The notes beneath the pieces are model-generated. The model saw only the letters and a program-made list of their open reading frames with translations. It did no database searches and was not told the DNA's origin. This document shows positions 26,400 through 36,715 of a stretch of DNA of 64,000 bases, piece by piece. The DNA lies in NCBI RefSeq assembly GCF_900100315.1, contig NZ_FNFF01000002.1, positions 124,001-188,000 on the forward strand. Reading direction: 5' to 3'. Source of the stretch: Streptomyces indicus. Lineage in GTDB: Bacteria; Actinomycetota; Actinomycetes; Streptomycetales; Streptomycetaceae. Both the position numbers and the translations under genes were made by a program. Numbering within the stretch: the first letter of the stretch is position 1; the number at the start of each line of letters is the position of its first letter.

Positions 26400-27815
26400 T
26401 CAGTAGGAGCGCGCGACGAGCGCGACGGTTCCCGGGGCGTCGTCCGACTGCGGCACCGAACCGTCCTCCGCGACCAGACACCGTACGGTCACCGACTGCT
26501 CCGCGAGCCGCGCCTCGCCCTCCGGGCCGAGCTCCGACCAGGGGATCCGGGCCCAGCCGCCGGCCGCGGCGACCTCGGCCGCCTCGGCGATGCTCGCGAC
26601 ATCCGAGGTGCGCGAGGCGCGGCGCTCGCGCGACTCCTCCAGGAGCCGGTCCTGGTCCTCCTCCAGGACACGGGGCACGAGCGAGGCCAGGGCGTCCATG
26701 GACACCGGCTCCTTGCCGCCCGGGATCCGGCGGGCCAGCATCGCCGTGCCGCTCTCCAGGTCGCGCGGCCCGACCTCGATCCGTACCGGGACGCCCTTGA
26801 GCTCCCAGTCCACCGCCCGCCGCCCGAACGGGGTGTCCGTACGGTCGTCGACCTGGACCCGGACCCCCGCGGCCGTCAGCCGGTCGCCGATCTCGCGGAC
26901 CTTGGCCAGAACCGCCTCGTCGCCCTTGATCGCCAGCACCACGGCCTGGACGGGGGCGAGGCGGGGCGGGACACGGAGGCCGTGGTCGTCGCCGTGCATC
27001 ATCACGAGGGCGCCGACCATGCGGGTGGTCGAACCCCACGAGGTCTGCCAGACGTATTCCTGCGTGCCCTCCTTCGAGAGGTAGCGCGTGCCGAACGCCT
27101 TGGCGAAGTTCTGGCCCAGTTCGTGGCTCGTGCCCATCTGAAGGGCCTTGCCGTCGCCCATCATCCCTTCGAGGGTGAGGGTGTTGATCGCGCCGGCGAA
27201 CCGCTCCTTGGGTGTCTTGCGGCCGCGGACGAGGTCCATGGCGAGCACCGTCTCCATGAACTCCCCGTACACGTGCTCGTGGATGTGCGCGGCGAAGTCC
27301 CGTGCGTCCTCGTACGTGGCGTGCGCGGTGTGGCCCTCCTGCCACAGGAACTCGCTCGTGCGCAGGAAGAGCCGCGGACGCAGCTCCCAGCGCACCACGT
27401 TCGCCCACTGGTTGATCAGCAGCGGCAGGTCGCGGTGGCTCTGCACCCACTTCGCGAACGAGGCGTTGACGACCGTCTCGGACGTGGGCCGCACGACCGC
27501 GGGCTCCTCCAGCTCCTTGCCGCCGCCGTGCGTGACGACCGCGAGCTCGGGCGCGAAGCCCTCGACGTGCTCGGCCTCCTTCGTCAGATAGGACTGCGGG
27601 ATGAGGAGCGGGAAGTAGGCGTTCTGTGCGCCCGCCGCCTTGATCCGGCCGTCGAGCTCCTGCTGCATCCGCTCCCACAGGCCGTAGCCGTACGGTCGGA
27701 TGACCATGGTGCCGCGCACCGGCCCGTTGTCGGCCAGCTCGGCCTTGCTGATCAGGTCCTGGTACCAGCGCGGGAAGTCGTCCGCACGGGGAGTGAGTAC
27801 GGGAGCTTTTGCCAT
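26400..27815 (-). CDS. proS: Prolyl-tRNA synthetase (archaeal/eukaryotic-type)
   Basis: Class II synthetase charging tRNA-Pro. It has 471 residues, short because it lacks the editing insertion of the long bacterial type. The N-terminus DDFPRWYQDLISKAELADNG, class II motif 2 RWELRPRLFLRTSEFLWQEG and TSWGSTTRMVGALVMMHGDD match the archaeal/eukaryotic form. The C-terminal domain ends in a Tyr (ALVARSY), also typical. ATG 27815. Streptomycetes often keep a second ProRS elsewhere, which cannot be checked here. Confidence 0.96.
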   Translation of the reverse strand: MAKAPVLTPRADDFPRWYQDLISKAELADNGPVRGTMVIRPYGYGLWERMQQELDGRIKAAGAQNAYFPLLIPQSYLTKEAEHVEGFAPELAVVTHGGGKELEEPAVVRPTSETVVNASFAKWVQSHRDLPLLINQWANVVRWELRPRLFLRTSEFLWQEGHTAHATYEDARDFAAHIHEHVYGEFMETVLAMDLVRGRKTPKERFAGAINTLTLEGMMGDGKALQMGTSHELGQNFAKAFGTRYLSKEGTQEYVWQTSWGSTTRMVGALVMMHGDDHGLRVPPRLAPVQAVVLAIKGDEAVLAKVREIGDRLTAAGVRVQVDDRTDTPFGRRAVDWELKGVPVRIEVGPRDLESGTAMLARRIPGGKEPVSMDALASLVPRVLEEDQDRLLEESRERRASRTSDVASIAEAAEVAAAGGWARIPWSELGPEGEARLAEQSVTVRCLVAEDGSVPQSDDAPGTVALVARSY

Positions 27816-28101
27816 GGCCGGATGCTAGGCCCGACCCGGTGGCGCAAAGCAACTCATTTCCCTCCCGCGCGAGCCCGGGCGGGGCGCAGGCAGGGACGCA
27901 CCCAAGCTTTGCCTTCGCCCTCTGGACGCGGACGCGGATGGGGAGTTGTCTGGCATACGGGGGGAGTGCGGGCGCACCGCACGGGGGCGGGCAGTCCGGC
28001 ACAACACGTACACACCGGCATGTCAGACCGACCGCGGCCACGGCCGGCACCTCCGGCGGCGGCCGTCACTCGCGGCTCTCTCGGCGATTGGGGCGCTCTT
28101 C

Positions 28102-28965
28102 ATGACACCTACGCTCGCGCAACGGCACCTCCCTCCCCCGGGCGCCGCCACCTCCCGGGCGACGGATGCCCACGTACGCGCGCGGGACTGGGCGGAGATC
28201 CAGGAGCGGATGCTCGTTCCGCTGTACGAAGCGGTGTACGAGCGGCTCGAAGTGGGCGCCGGCACGCGCCTGCTGGGCATCGGCTGCGGCTCCGGGCTCG
28301 CGCTCCTCATGGCGTCCTCGCGCGGCGCGACGGTCACCGGTGTCGAGAGCGTGCGGCCGGAACGGCTCCGGCTGGCGCGCGAACGCCTGCTGCCCGAGGG
28401 CGGGTGGGACGACCGTGCGGGCGAGGCGCGGCTGGTCGAGGGCGGGCCCGATGCCGCCGAGGACGTGGTGCACCCTCCGTACAACCTGATCACGGCCTTC
28501 CAGCCGATCGGCTGTGTGGCGGGCGACTCCGAGGGGCTCGCGCCCGTCCTGGAGGAGGCCGCGCCGCTGGCCGAGCGCGGGACGCCCGTGGTGCTCGCCG
28601 GCTGGGGCCCGCCCGAGCGGTGCACCACGTCGTCGGTGCTCCGGGTGGCGACGCGGCTCGCGGATCCTCTGCGCTCGACGGGGAGTTGGCGCCCTTCGGA
28701 GCGGGACGACCTGGAGGACGTGGCCCAGCGCGCGGGCCTGAAGCCGGACGGATCGGGCCGGGTCGCCTGCCCGTTCGGCTACGCGGACGTGGACAGCGCG
28801 GTCCGCGGCCTGCTGTCCACGGGCCTCTTCGACGCGGCGGTCGGCGCGACGGACCCGGCCCAGGTCCGCAAGGAACTCACCGAAGCCCTGCACCCGCACA
28901 TCCGCCGGGACGGGACCGTGTGGATGGCGAATGTGTTCCGGTATTTGGTGGCGCGGACGGGGTGA
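28102..28965 (+). CDS. SAM-dependent methyltransferase-like protein
   Basis: 287 residues. ATG 28102 (MTPTLAQRHLPPPG) is preferred over earlier in-frame Met codons, which read Arg-rich non-conserved sequence. Class I methyltransferase features: motif I GTRLLGIGCGSGLALLMA and the acidic end of the next strand GVESVRPERL. The catalytic side is not diagnostic and the substrate is unknown. It lies between proS and ftsH and converges with ftsH. A 19-bp duplication begins at its stop codon. Confidence 0.8.
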   Translation: MTPTLAQRHLPPPGAATSRATDAHVRARDWAEIQERMLVPLYEAVYERLEVGAGTRLLGIGCGSGLALLMASSRGATVTGVESVRPERLRLARERLLPEGGWDDRAGEARLVEGGPDAAEDVVHPPYNLITAFQPIGCVAGDSEGLAPVLEEAAPLAERGTPVVLAGWGPPERCTTSSVLRVATRLADPLRSTGSWRPSERDDLEDVAQRAGLKPDGSGRVACPFGYADVDSAVRGLLSTGLFDAAVGATDPAQVRKELTEALHPHIRRDGTVWMANVFRYLVARTG

Positions 28966-28994
28966 GGGGGCTCGCGGCGCGGACGGGGTGAGGG
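28950..28994. repeat. Direct repeat across the methyltransferase stop
   Basis: GGCGCGGACGGGGTGAGGG occurs at 28950-28968 and again at 28976-28994 (26-base period). The first copy carries the TGA stop, so the event duplicated the gene end. Confidence 0.8.
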
Positions 28995-29001
28995 GCGGGG
29001 C

Positions 29002-30936
<1,935 letters not shown>

Positions 30937-31041
30937 TATTCGAGAGACGGGCTTTTCCGGCATTCCGGGCACATCTCCGCATCCGCCGCACATGCGGTCA
31001 CTCTCCGCGTACAAGTTGCCACCGAAGCAGTCTTGTGCAGT

Positions 31042-31063
31042 ATCCAGGATCCTGGTTACTGTC
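31042..31063 (+). promoter_or_regulatory. Candidate operator/promoter of yhfZ, copy 1
   Basis: ATCCA, two bases (GG), then ATCCTGGTTACTGTC. The same 22 bases with AA in place of GG occur at 32118-32139. A weak promoter can be drawn: TTGTGC at 31033 and TACTGT at 31057, 18 bases apart. This would place the transcript start at or near the GTG start codon (31070), i.e. a leaderless message. The repeat is direct; the operator role is inferred. Confidence 0.6.
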
Positions 31064-31069
31064 GGCTCT

Positions 31070-32011
31070 GTGAACGGCATCGATGAGCGCTTCCTGACGC
31101 GCAACGGACTGACCGCCCGCCAGCTGGCGGTGCTGCTCCTCGGCCACGAGCCCGACACCCGGCTCCCCCGGGTCCGCGACCTCGCCGAGGAGCTGAAGGT
31201 CGGCAACGGCACGGTCCAGGCCGCCCTCTCCCTGCTGGAGGACTCCGGCGCCATCACCACCCAGGCCCGCGGCCATCTCGGCACCTTCCTGGTCCGCTCC
31301 GACCGCGCCATACTCTGGCGGCTCTCCGGCCTCGGCACGCTGCTGGCCGCGATGCCCCTGCCGTACTCGCGGCGCTACGAAGGCCTCGCGACCGGGCTGC
31401 GGACCGCGTTCGAGCAGGCCGGCGCCCCGTTCGCGATCACGTTCATGCGCGGTGCGACCGACCGGGTCACGGCGCTGGTCGAGCGCAAGGTCGACCTGGT
31501 CGTCCTGTCGCGCTTCGCCGCGGACCGGCTGATCGAGGAGGGCGAGCCGGTCGAGCTGGTCGCCGACCTCGGCCCGGCCACGTACGTCGGCGCCCACGGG
31601 CTCCTCGTACGGCAGGGCGTCCAGCCCACGCGGCCGGGGCTGCGGGTCGCGATCGACCGCTCCTCGCAGGACCAGTCGATGCTCGTCGAGCGCGCCTTCG
31701 CCGGCCGCTCCGACATCGAGTGGATCGAGGCCTCGTACATGCAGCTCCCCGATCTGTTCCGGCAGGCACGCGTGGACGCCACGGTCTGGAACATCGACGA
31801 GTTGGACCGGCTCGGCGGCGATGTCGTGGACTTCCTGCCGCTCGGCGACGAGATCAATCGTGAGCTCGCCCTGCGCAACTCCTCGGCTGCCATCGTCGGC
31901 CGCTCCGAGGGCGCCCACGCACTGGAAGCCGTACGGGACGGGCTCGATCTCTCGCTCGTGACCTCGCTTCAACAGGAGGTCCTGCGAGGCGAGCGGATCC
32001 CCTCGTACTGA
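31070..32011 (+). CDS. yhfZ: YhfZ-family GntR-like transcriptional regulator
   Basis: 313-residue regulator. The N-terminal winged helix (about residues 12-70) contains LTARQLAVLLLG, LPRVRDLAEELKVGNGTVQA and LLEDSGAITTQARGHLGTFL, the GntR-like pattern. The C-terminal two-thirds resembles the YhfZ effector domain, a periplasmic-binding-type fold (MPLPYSRRYEGLATGLRTAF, KVDLVVLSRFAADRLI, VDATVWNIDELDRLGGD). GTG 31070 has no ribosome site before it, consistent with a leaderless start. It is divergent from ftsH and is followed by yhfY after 179 bases containing a second operator copy. Likely controls its own cluster. Confidence 0.88.
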   Translation: MNGIDERFLTRNGLTARQLAVLLLGHEPDTRLPRVRDLAEELKVGNGTVQAALSLLEDSGAITTQARGHLGTFLVRSDRAILWRLSGLGTLLAAMPLPYSRRYEGLATGLRTAFEQAGAPFAITFMRGATDRVTALVERKVDLVVLSRFAADRLIEEGEPVELVADLGPATYVGAHGLLVRQGVQPTRPGLRVAIDRSSQDQSMLVERAFAGRSDIEWIEASYMQLPDLFRQARVDATVWNIDELDRLGGDVVDFLPLGDEINRELALRNSSAAIVGRSEGAHALEAVRDGLDLSLVTSLQQEVLRGERIPSY

Positions 32012-32117
32012 CGGCTCCGCAGCGGCGGGGCGGGCCACAACGGCCGGACCGCCACCACCAGCGGGACGAAGCCCGCACGAAGACCCGATGAGGACAGGAC
32101 CTAGGCCTCTCAAGAGA

Positions 32118-32139
32118 ATCCAAAATCCTGGTTACTGTC
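32118..32139 (+). promoter_or_regulatory. Candidate operator, copy 2, before yhfY
   Basis: ATCCA, AA, ATCCTGGTTACTGTC; it differs from copy 1 only in the two middle bases. Located 52 bases before the yhfY start, so the yhfY-W genes probably have their own regulated promoter separate from yhfZ. Confidence 0.6.
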
Positions 32140-32190
32140 CGAATCAAGCAGAGCCGAATCAAGCAGAGAAGGAAAGAAGGTCGGCAGGAC

Positions 32191-32595
32191 ATGGACGATC
32201 AACTCGCGCTCCGCATCCAGCTGTTCCGTGAGAGCGGTCAGGTCCGTCCTGAGGTCGCCGACTTCGTGACCGCCGAGCTGACCGCACTCTCCGCCGAGGG
32301 CCGCACGGTCACCGAGGAGACCGCGGGCATGCTCACCAGCCACCTGATGATGGCGCTCACCCGCCTCGTGGCCGGTGAGCCGATCGAGCAGTTCCTCACC
32401 GACGAGCAGGTACGGGCCGAGCTCGACGGCCACCCCGAGGCCGTCACCCGGGCCCGCGAGATCTCCGAGCGCGCCCACCACGCGCTCGGCGCCCGGCTCC
32501 CCGACTCCGAGGTCAACTTCCTCGCGATGCACCTCGCGGTGCTCGACCGGCACGGCAGCAGCAGTACCAGCACCAACAGCCCCAGCACCTCCTGA
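32191..32595 (+). CDS. yhfY: PRD-domain protein YhfY
   Basis: 134-residue stand-alone PTS regulation domain (PRD). The two histidines expected in PRDs are seen in SHLMMALTRL and FLAMHLAVLDRH, within an all-helical fold. There is no attached DNA-binding or PTS domain. ATG 32191 with AGGAAAG upstream. The C-terminus is a Ser/Thr tail (GSSSTSTNSPSTS). In E. coli the homologue belongs to the yhf operon. Presence of a PRD suggests control by phosphorylation, but no PTS gene lies in the window. Confidence 0.85.
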   Translation: MDDQLALRIQLFRESGQVRPEVADFVTAELTALSAEGRTVTEETAGMLTSHLMMALTRLVAGEPIEQFLTDEQVRAELDGHPEAVTRAREISERAHHALGARLPDSEVNFLAMHLAVLDRHGSSSTSTNSPSTS

Positions 32596-32638
32596 ACCCA
32601 GCCCCGCACAAACCCGTACGAACAGAAGGGCCATCACC

Positions 32639-32995
32639 ATGACGAAGATCCTCACCGGCGGCGTGGGCAAGGTCGAGGTCGCCGACGCGGTCAAGCAGCT
32701 CGGTCTCGACGGCGTCGAGGTCACCGTGTCCAGCGACATGGACGCCGCGATGAAGCTCCGCGTCAACCAGGCCGACTTCTACCTCGGCACCTGCCACACC
32801 GGCGCCGGCGCCTCGCTCGGCGTCCTGGTCGGCCTCATGGGCCAGGCCGCCTGCCACACCTTCGGCCGCACCGTCCCCACCGAGGACGAGGTCACCGCCC
32901 TGATCGCGAGCGGCAAGAAGGTCTTCGGCTTCGCCATGGACCAGATCGGCGACGTCGCCCCGGTCATCGCCCGCGCCATAGCCGCACGCGGCTGA
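32639..32995 (+). CDS. yhfU: DUF2620 protein YhfU
   Basis: 118-residue small soluble protein of the DUF2620/YhfU family, function unknown. ATG 32639 (MTKILTGGVGKVEVADAV) after AGAAGGG. It is Gly-rich and carries two Cys-His pairs, GTCHTGAGASLG and QAACHTFGRTVPTEDE, with a C-terminal helix. Its size, the alpha/beta pattern and the adjacent membrane gene recall the EIIB or small cytosolic component of a transporter, but that is only an analogy. Forty bases separate it from yhfT. Confidence 0.85.
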   Translation: MTKILTGGVGKVEVADAVKQLGLDGVEVTVSSDMDAAMKLRVNQADFYLGTCHTGAGASLGVLVGLMGQAACHTFGRTVPTEDEVTALIASGKKVFGFAMDQIGDVAPVIARAIAARG

Positions 32996-33035
32996 CGACC
33001 GCACCCCGCACCTCTGGGCACAAAGGAGTGACCCC

Positions 33036-34415
33036 GTGAACCCCGCCGCATCCGCCGCCCTCGTACAGAGCGACCCGCACAGCCTCCAACTCGCCGCCAC
33101 CAACCTGGACTTCACGCTGCCCCAGCAGCTGATGGTCATCGCCCTGTGCGCCCTGACGGCCTTCATCTCGCACATGGCGCTGGCCGTCTTCAACGACGGT
33201 GTGCGGCCGTTCATGCTCGACTTCATCCAGAAGCGCACCACGCGCAGCGCCACCACCGCGGTGTCGTTCGGCCTCTCGGCGGGGTTCATCTTCGGTCTGG
33301 GCGCCCCGATGGCCCTGGTGTCCGGGGTGCTCAACCCCTGGCTGCTGTTCCTGCCCACCGACATCCTCGGCATCCTGTCGCCGAAGAAGTGGCTGGCGCC
33401 GCTGCTCGGCGCGGGCTGGGGCGCGGTCGTGGTCTACGGGCTCGGCGGCGCGAACGACCTGGCGAAGAAGCTGCCCGTCGACTTCCTGACGGCCATGCAG
33501 CAGATGTCCACGCCGATCCTCTTCCTGTTCACGCTGTTCCCGGTGCTCGCGGTCACCAAGCAGTTCGGCCGGCTGCGCGGCGCGATCGTCGGTGTGGTCG
33601 AACTGGCCCTCGTCGTCCTGACGATGAAGATCTGGCCCAACATGTTCGCGGGCGCGCTCGCCATGGCCGTCGGCGTCCTCGCCCTCATCGGCTTCGCCAT
33701 CGACAAGGACCTCAAGCAGCGCCGCGCCGACAAGGCCGCCGGCATCTCGTACGAGCTCCCCGAGGGCACCGAGGACCCGATGGCCTCGCTGTTCAGCGCG
33801 AGCGCGGCCCGGCTCCGCAAGTACCTGCCGCTGTTCATGGTGCTCGGCGCGGGTGTCTGTGTGCTCGCCCAGATGAAGATCTTCGGCGGCGGCGAGGCCA
33901 CCAGCTTCCTGATCGCCAAGGGCCAGTACGCGGAGGCCGCGCAGGTCGACTTCTACCGGGTGTTCGGCTTCATCCCGCTGATCGCGACGACCGCGCTCGC
34001 CTCGGGCGCGTACGGCATCGCCGGTTTCACCCTCGCGTACCCCATCGGCTACCTGATGCCGAACCCGTTCCTCGCCGCACTCGCCGGCGCCGCGGTCTTC
34101 GCCCTCGAAGTGCTCGCCCTCTCCTCCATCGGCAAGGCCCTCGGCAAGCTGCCCAGCGTCCGCGATTCCTCGGAGCACCTGCGCAGCGCGATCAGCGAGG
34201 CGCTCGGCCTCGCGATCCTGTTCGGTTCGCTGATGGCGGCCAACGCGATGGGCGGCGGCCTCGGCATCCTCATCGTCGGCGGTCTGTACCTGCTGAACGA
34301 GGCCATGGGCCGCCCGGTGGTGCGGATGGCCGCCGCGCCGGTCGCGGTGATCATCGGCGGTGTGCTGCTCAACCTCCTGTACTGGATGGACCTGTTCACG
34401 CCGATCAAGGGCTGA
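33036..34415 (+). CDS. yhfT: YhfT-family membrane protein
   Basis: 459-residue polytopic membrane protein with about 11-12 hydrophobic segments, e.g. QQLMVIALCALTAFISHMAL, GAIVGVVELALVVLTMKIW, MAAAPVAVIIGGVLLNLLYW, and a charged cytosolic loop around residues 230-265. GTG 33036 is preceded by AAGGAG. Homologous to the YhfT transporter-like protein of the E. coli yhf operon. It is the only integral membrane protein of this cluster and so the probable importer of its substrate. Confidence 0.87.
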   Translation: MNPAASAALVQSDPHSLQLAATNLDFTLPQQLMVIALCALTAFISHMALAVFNDGVRPFMLDFIQKRTTRSATTAVSFGLSAGFIFGLGAPMALVSGVLNPWLLFLPTDILGILSPKKWLAPLLGAGWGAVVVYGLGGANDLAKKLPVDFLTAMQQMSTPILFLFTLFPVLAVTKQFGRLRGAIVGVVELALVVLTMKIWPNMFAGALAMAVGVLALIGFAIDKDLKQRRADKAAGISYELPEGTEDPMASLFSASAARLRKYLPLFMVLGAGVCVLAQMKIFGGGEATSFLIAKGQYAEAAQVDFYRVFGFIPLIATTALASGAYGIAGFTLAYPIGYLMPNPFLAALAGAAVFALEVLALSSIGKALGKLPSVRDSSEHLRSAISEALGLAILFGSLMAANAMGGGLGILIVGGLYLLNEAMGRPVVRMAAAPVAVIIGGVLLNLLYWMDLFTPIKG

Positions 34416-34476
34416 GCGGCGTCGCAGCTTCCCCCACGGCACGCGCATCCGGCACAGCAGCAGTTAGGCGTACGAC

Positions 34477-35463
34477 ATGAACCATCCCCAGTACGAGACC
34501 CCCCGGCAGCCCCGGCACGAAAACCGCCTGCAGACCGTTCTCGGTCCCCTCTCCCCCGCCGACGTCCGCGGTCCCGCGCTCGCCCACGAGCACTTGGTGC
34601 TCGATCTGGACCGGTCCGGTGACCGGGCGGCCGTACTCGACCCGTCCGTGCACGGCCGGCAGGTCGTCGAGGAACTCACCGCCCTGCGCGAGGAGTTCGG
34701 CCTCGCCCTCGTCGTCGAGCTGACCTGCCGCGGCATGGGCCGCGATGCCGAGGCCCTGGCCCGTATGGCGAAGGAGTCCGGTGTCGCGGTGGTCGCGGCC
34801 ACCGGCTGGTACTACGAGCCCTTCCACCCCGAGGAGATCGGCGACGCGAGCGCCGAGCGGCTCGCGGGCACCCTGATCCGCGAGATCAACGGCGGGATCG
34901 GCACCACGGGAATACGGCCGGGCGTCATCGGCGAGGTCGGCAGCCACGGCGACGTACCGAGCGAGCCGGAGACACGCTCGCTGCTGGCCGCCGCCAAGGC
35001 CGCCGTGGCCACCGGCCTCTCCGTGGCCACGCACGCCCAGCTCGGCCGCGGCGGCCTCGCCCAGCTGGACCTCCTGACCGGCGCGGGCCTCGCCCCGCAC
35101 CGGATCTGCATCGGCCACCAGGACCTGCTCGACGATCCGGCCGTCCACAAGTCGCTTGCGGCGAGCGGGGCTTACGTCGCCTTCGACACCGTCGGCAAGG
35201 AGAGCTACCAGCCAGACGCGACCCGGCTGCGGCTCCTCCTCCAGCTGCTCGACGCCGGCCACGCCGACCGGGTGCTGCTCAGCTGCGACATCTCGCGCCA
35301 CGGCTATCTGGAGTCCGAGGGCGGTACGGGATACGGCCACTTGTTCCGTACGTTCCTGGGCCGGGCCCGGGCCGCCGGGGTGGACGAGGACCTGATCGAC
35401 CTGATGACGCGCCGCAACCCGGTGCGCTTCCTGACGGGCGGCGCCGCCCACGAGGACGTGTGA
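34477..35463 (+). CDS. php: Phosphotriesterase-related protein Php
   Basis: 328-residue amidohydrolase-superfamily enzyme of the phosphotriesterase homology group. Metal ligands appear in order: AHEHL (HxH), GVIGEVGS (Glu/Lys bridging position reads Glu), ATHAQLGRGG, CIGHQDLLD, LSCDISRHGY (Asp). True substrates of Php are unclear; lactonase, carboxylesterase or phosphodiester-type cleavage are all known in the superfamily. ATG 34477, with one base between its stop and yhfS, indicating tight co-expression. Confidence 0.88.
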   Translation: MNHPQYETPRQPRHENRLQTVLGPLSPADVRGPALAHEHLVLDLDRSGDRAAVLDPSVHGRQVVEELTALREEFGLALVVELTCRGMGRDAEALARMAKESGVAVVAATGWYYEPFHPEEIGDASAERLAGTLIREINGGIGTTGIRPGVIGEVGSHGDVPSEPETRSLLAAAKAAVATGLSVATHAQLGRGGLAQLDLLTGAGLAPHRICIGHQDLLDDPAVHKSLAASGAYVAFDTVGKESYQPDATRLRLLLQLLDAGHADRVLLSCDISRHGYLESEGGTGYGHLFRTFLGRARAAGVDEDLIDLMTRRNPVRFLTGGAAHEDV

Positions 35464-35464
35464 G

Positions 35465-36709
35465 ATGAACCCGCAAGCGAACCTCCCCCACGAAGCGAAG
35501 CTCCCCGAGACCGCGAAGCTCCCCGGCACCGTGCAGCTCCCCGAGACCTTCCCGCTCGCGACCGTCCCCCTCCAGGACGCGATCGCCAAGCAGTTCCGGC
35601 TGATGGAGTGCACGGCCGCGCACTTCGAGGGCGAGCAGCTGTTCAGTGCCGACGCCGGTGTGGTGCCCGGGCTCGGCCGGCCGCGGACCACCGCACGCGT
35701 CGAGGCCGTGCTCGCCGACTTCTTCGGCGCCGAGGACGCCGCGCTCGTGCAGGGCGCGGGCACCGGGGCGATCCGGGCCGCGCTCGCCACCGCGCACGGC
35801 CCGCTGCTCCTCCACAAGGCGCCCGTCTACCGCAGCACCGAAGTGACCCTGCGCGGGCTCGGCCTGAAGACGGTCGAGGTGGACTTCAACGACGCGGGCG
35901 CGCTGCGGGCGGCGCTGGAGTCCGGCCCGTACACCTGGGCCTATGTGCAGCACACCCGGCAGCGGCTCGGTGACTCGTACGACCCGGGCGAGGTGCTCGC
36001 CGCCTGTCGCGCGGCCGGGGTGCGCACCATCGTCGACGACAACTACGCGGTGCTGCGCACGCCCGCGGCCGGGGTGGAGCTCGGCGCCGACGCCTCCTGT
36101 TTCTCGCTGTTCAAGCTGCACGGGCCCGAGGGCGTGGGCGTCGTGGTCGGCGCCCGTGACGTGGTGGCGCGGGTGCGGGCCGACAACTACTCGGGCGGCG
36201 GCCAGGTGCAGGGCCACCAGGCCCTTGACGCCCTGCGGGCCCTGACCCACGTACCGGTGATGTGGGCGGTGCAGTCGCAGGTCGGCACGGAGGTCGCCGA
36301 GCGGCTCGCGGCCGGCGAGGTCGAGGGGGTCGCGGAGGTGCGGATCGCGAACGCCCAGGACCGCTGCCTTCTCGTACGGCTCGACCGTCCAGTGGCCCGC
36401 GAACTGCCCGCGGTGGCCGCGAAGTTCGGCGCCGCCCCCTACCCCGTGGGCTCCAACTCGCGTTACGAGATCGCCCCGCTGTTCTACCGGATGTCGAGCT
36501 CGTCCCTGGACGACGCCCCCGAGCTCGCGGACTGGACCGTGCGGATCAACCCGATGCGGGCGGGCGCCGACCTGGTGATCGACATCCTGCGCCGCGCTCT
36601 CCGGGAGCTGGCGCACGCGCCCCGCAGCACCGAGCCCTTCGCGCCCGACCGCACGGAGCCCTTCGCGCCCCACCGCACCGAGCCCTTCGCGCCCCACAGC
36701 AAGGACTGA
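35465..36709 (+). CDS. yhfS: YhfS-family PLP-dependent aminotransferase-like protein
   Basis: 414-residue fold-type I PLP enzyme. GAGTGAIRAAL binds the phosphate, RTIVDDNYAVL holds the Asp to the pyridine N, and SLFKLHGPEGVG carries the Schiff-base lysine. It resembles Cys/Met-metabolism PLP enzymes more than classical transaminases; the reaction is unknown. Both ends carry low-complexity repeats: AKLPET-like units at residues 11-28 and three TEPFAP units at the C-terminus. They lie outside the folded enzyme. ATG 35465; six bases separate it from yhfX. Confidence 0.86.
   Translation: MNPQANLPHEAKLPETAKLPGTVQLPETFPLATVPLQDAIAKQFRLMECTAAHFEGEQLFSADAGVVPGLGRPRTTARVEAVLADFFGAEDAALVQGAGTGAIRAALATAHGPLLLHKAPVYRSTEVTLRGLGLKTVEVDFNDAGALRAALESGPYTWAYVQHTRQRLGDSYDPGEVLAACRAAGVRTIVDDNYAVLRTPAAGVELGADASCFSLFKLHGPEGVGVVVGARDVVARVRADNYSGGGQVQGHQALDALRALTHVPVMWAVQSQVGTEVAERLAAGEVEGVAEVRIANAQDRCLLVRLDRPVARELPAVAAKFGAAPYPVGSNSRYEIAPLFYRMSSSSLDDAPELADWTVRINPMRAGADLVIDILRRALRELAHAPRSTEPFAPDRTEPFAPHRTEPFAPHSKD
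35495..35548. repeat. 18-bp tandem repeat at the 5' end of yhfS
   Basis: Three in-frame units (35495-35512, 35513-35530, 35531-35548) encode AKLPET, AKLPGT, VQLPET. Confidence 0.8.
36629..36700. repeat. 24-bp tandem repeat at the 3' end of yhfS
   Basis: Three in-frame units (36629-36652, 36653-36676, 36677-36700) encode TEPFAPDR, TEPFAPHR, TEPFAPHS just before the stop. Confidence 0.85.
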
Positions 36710-36715
36710 ACGACC

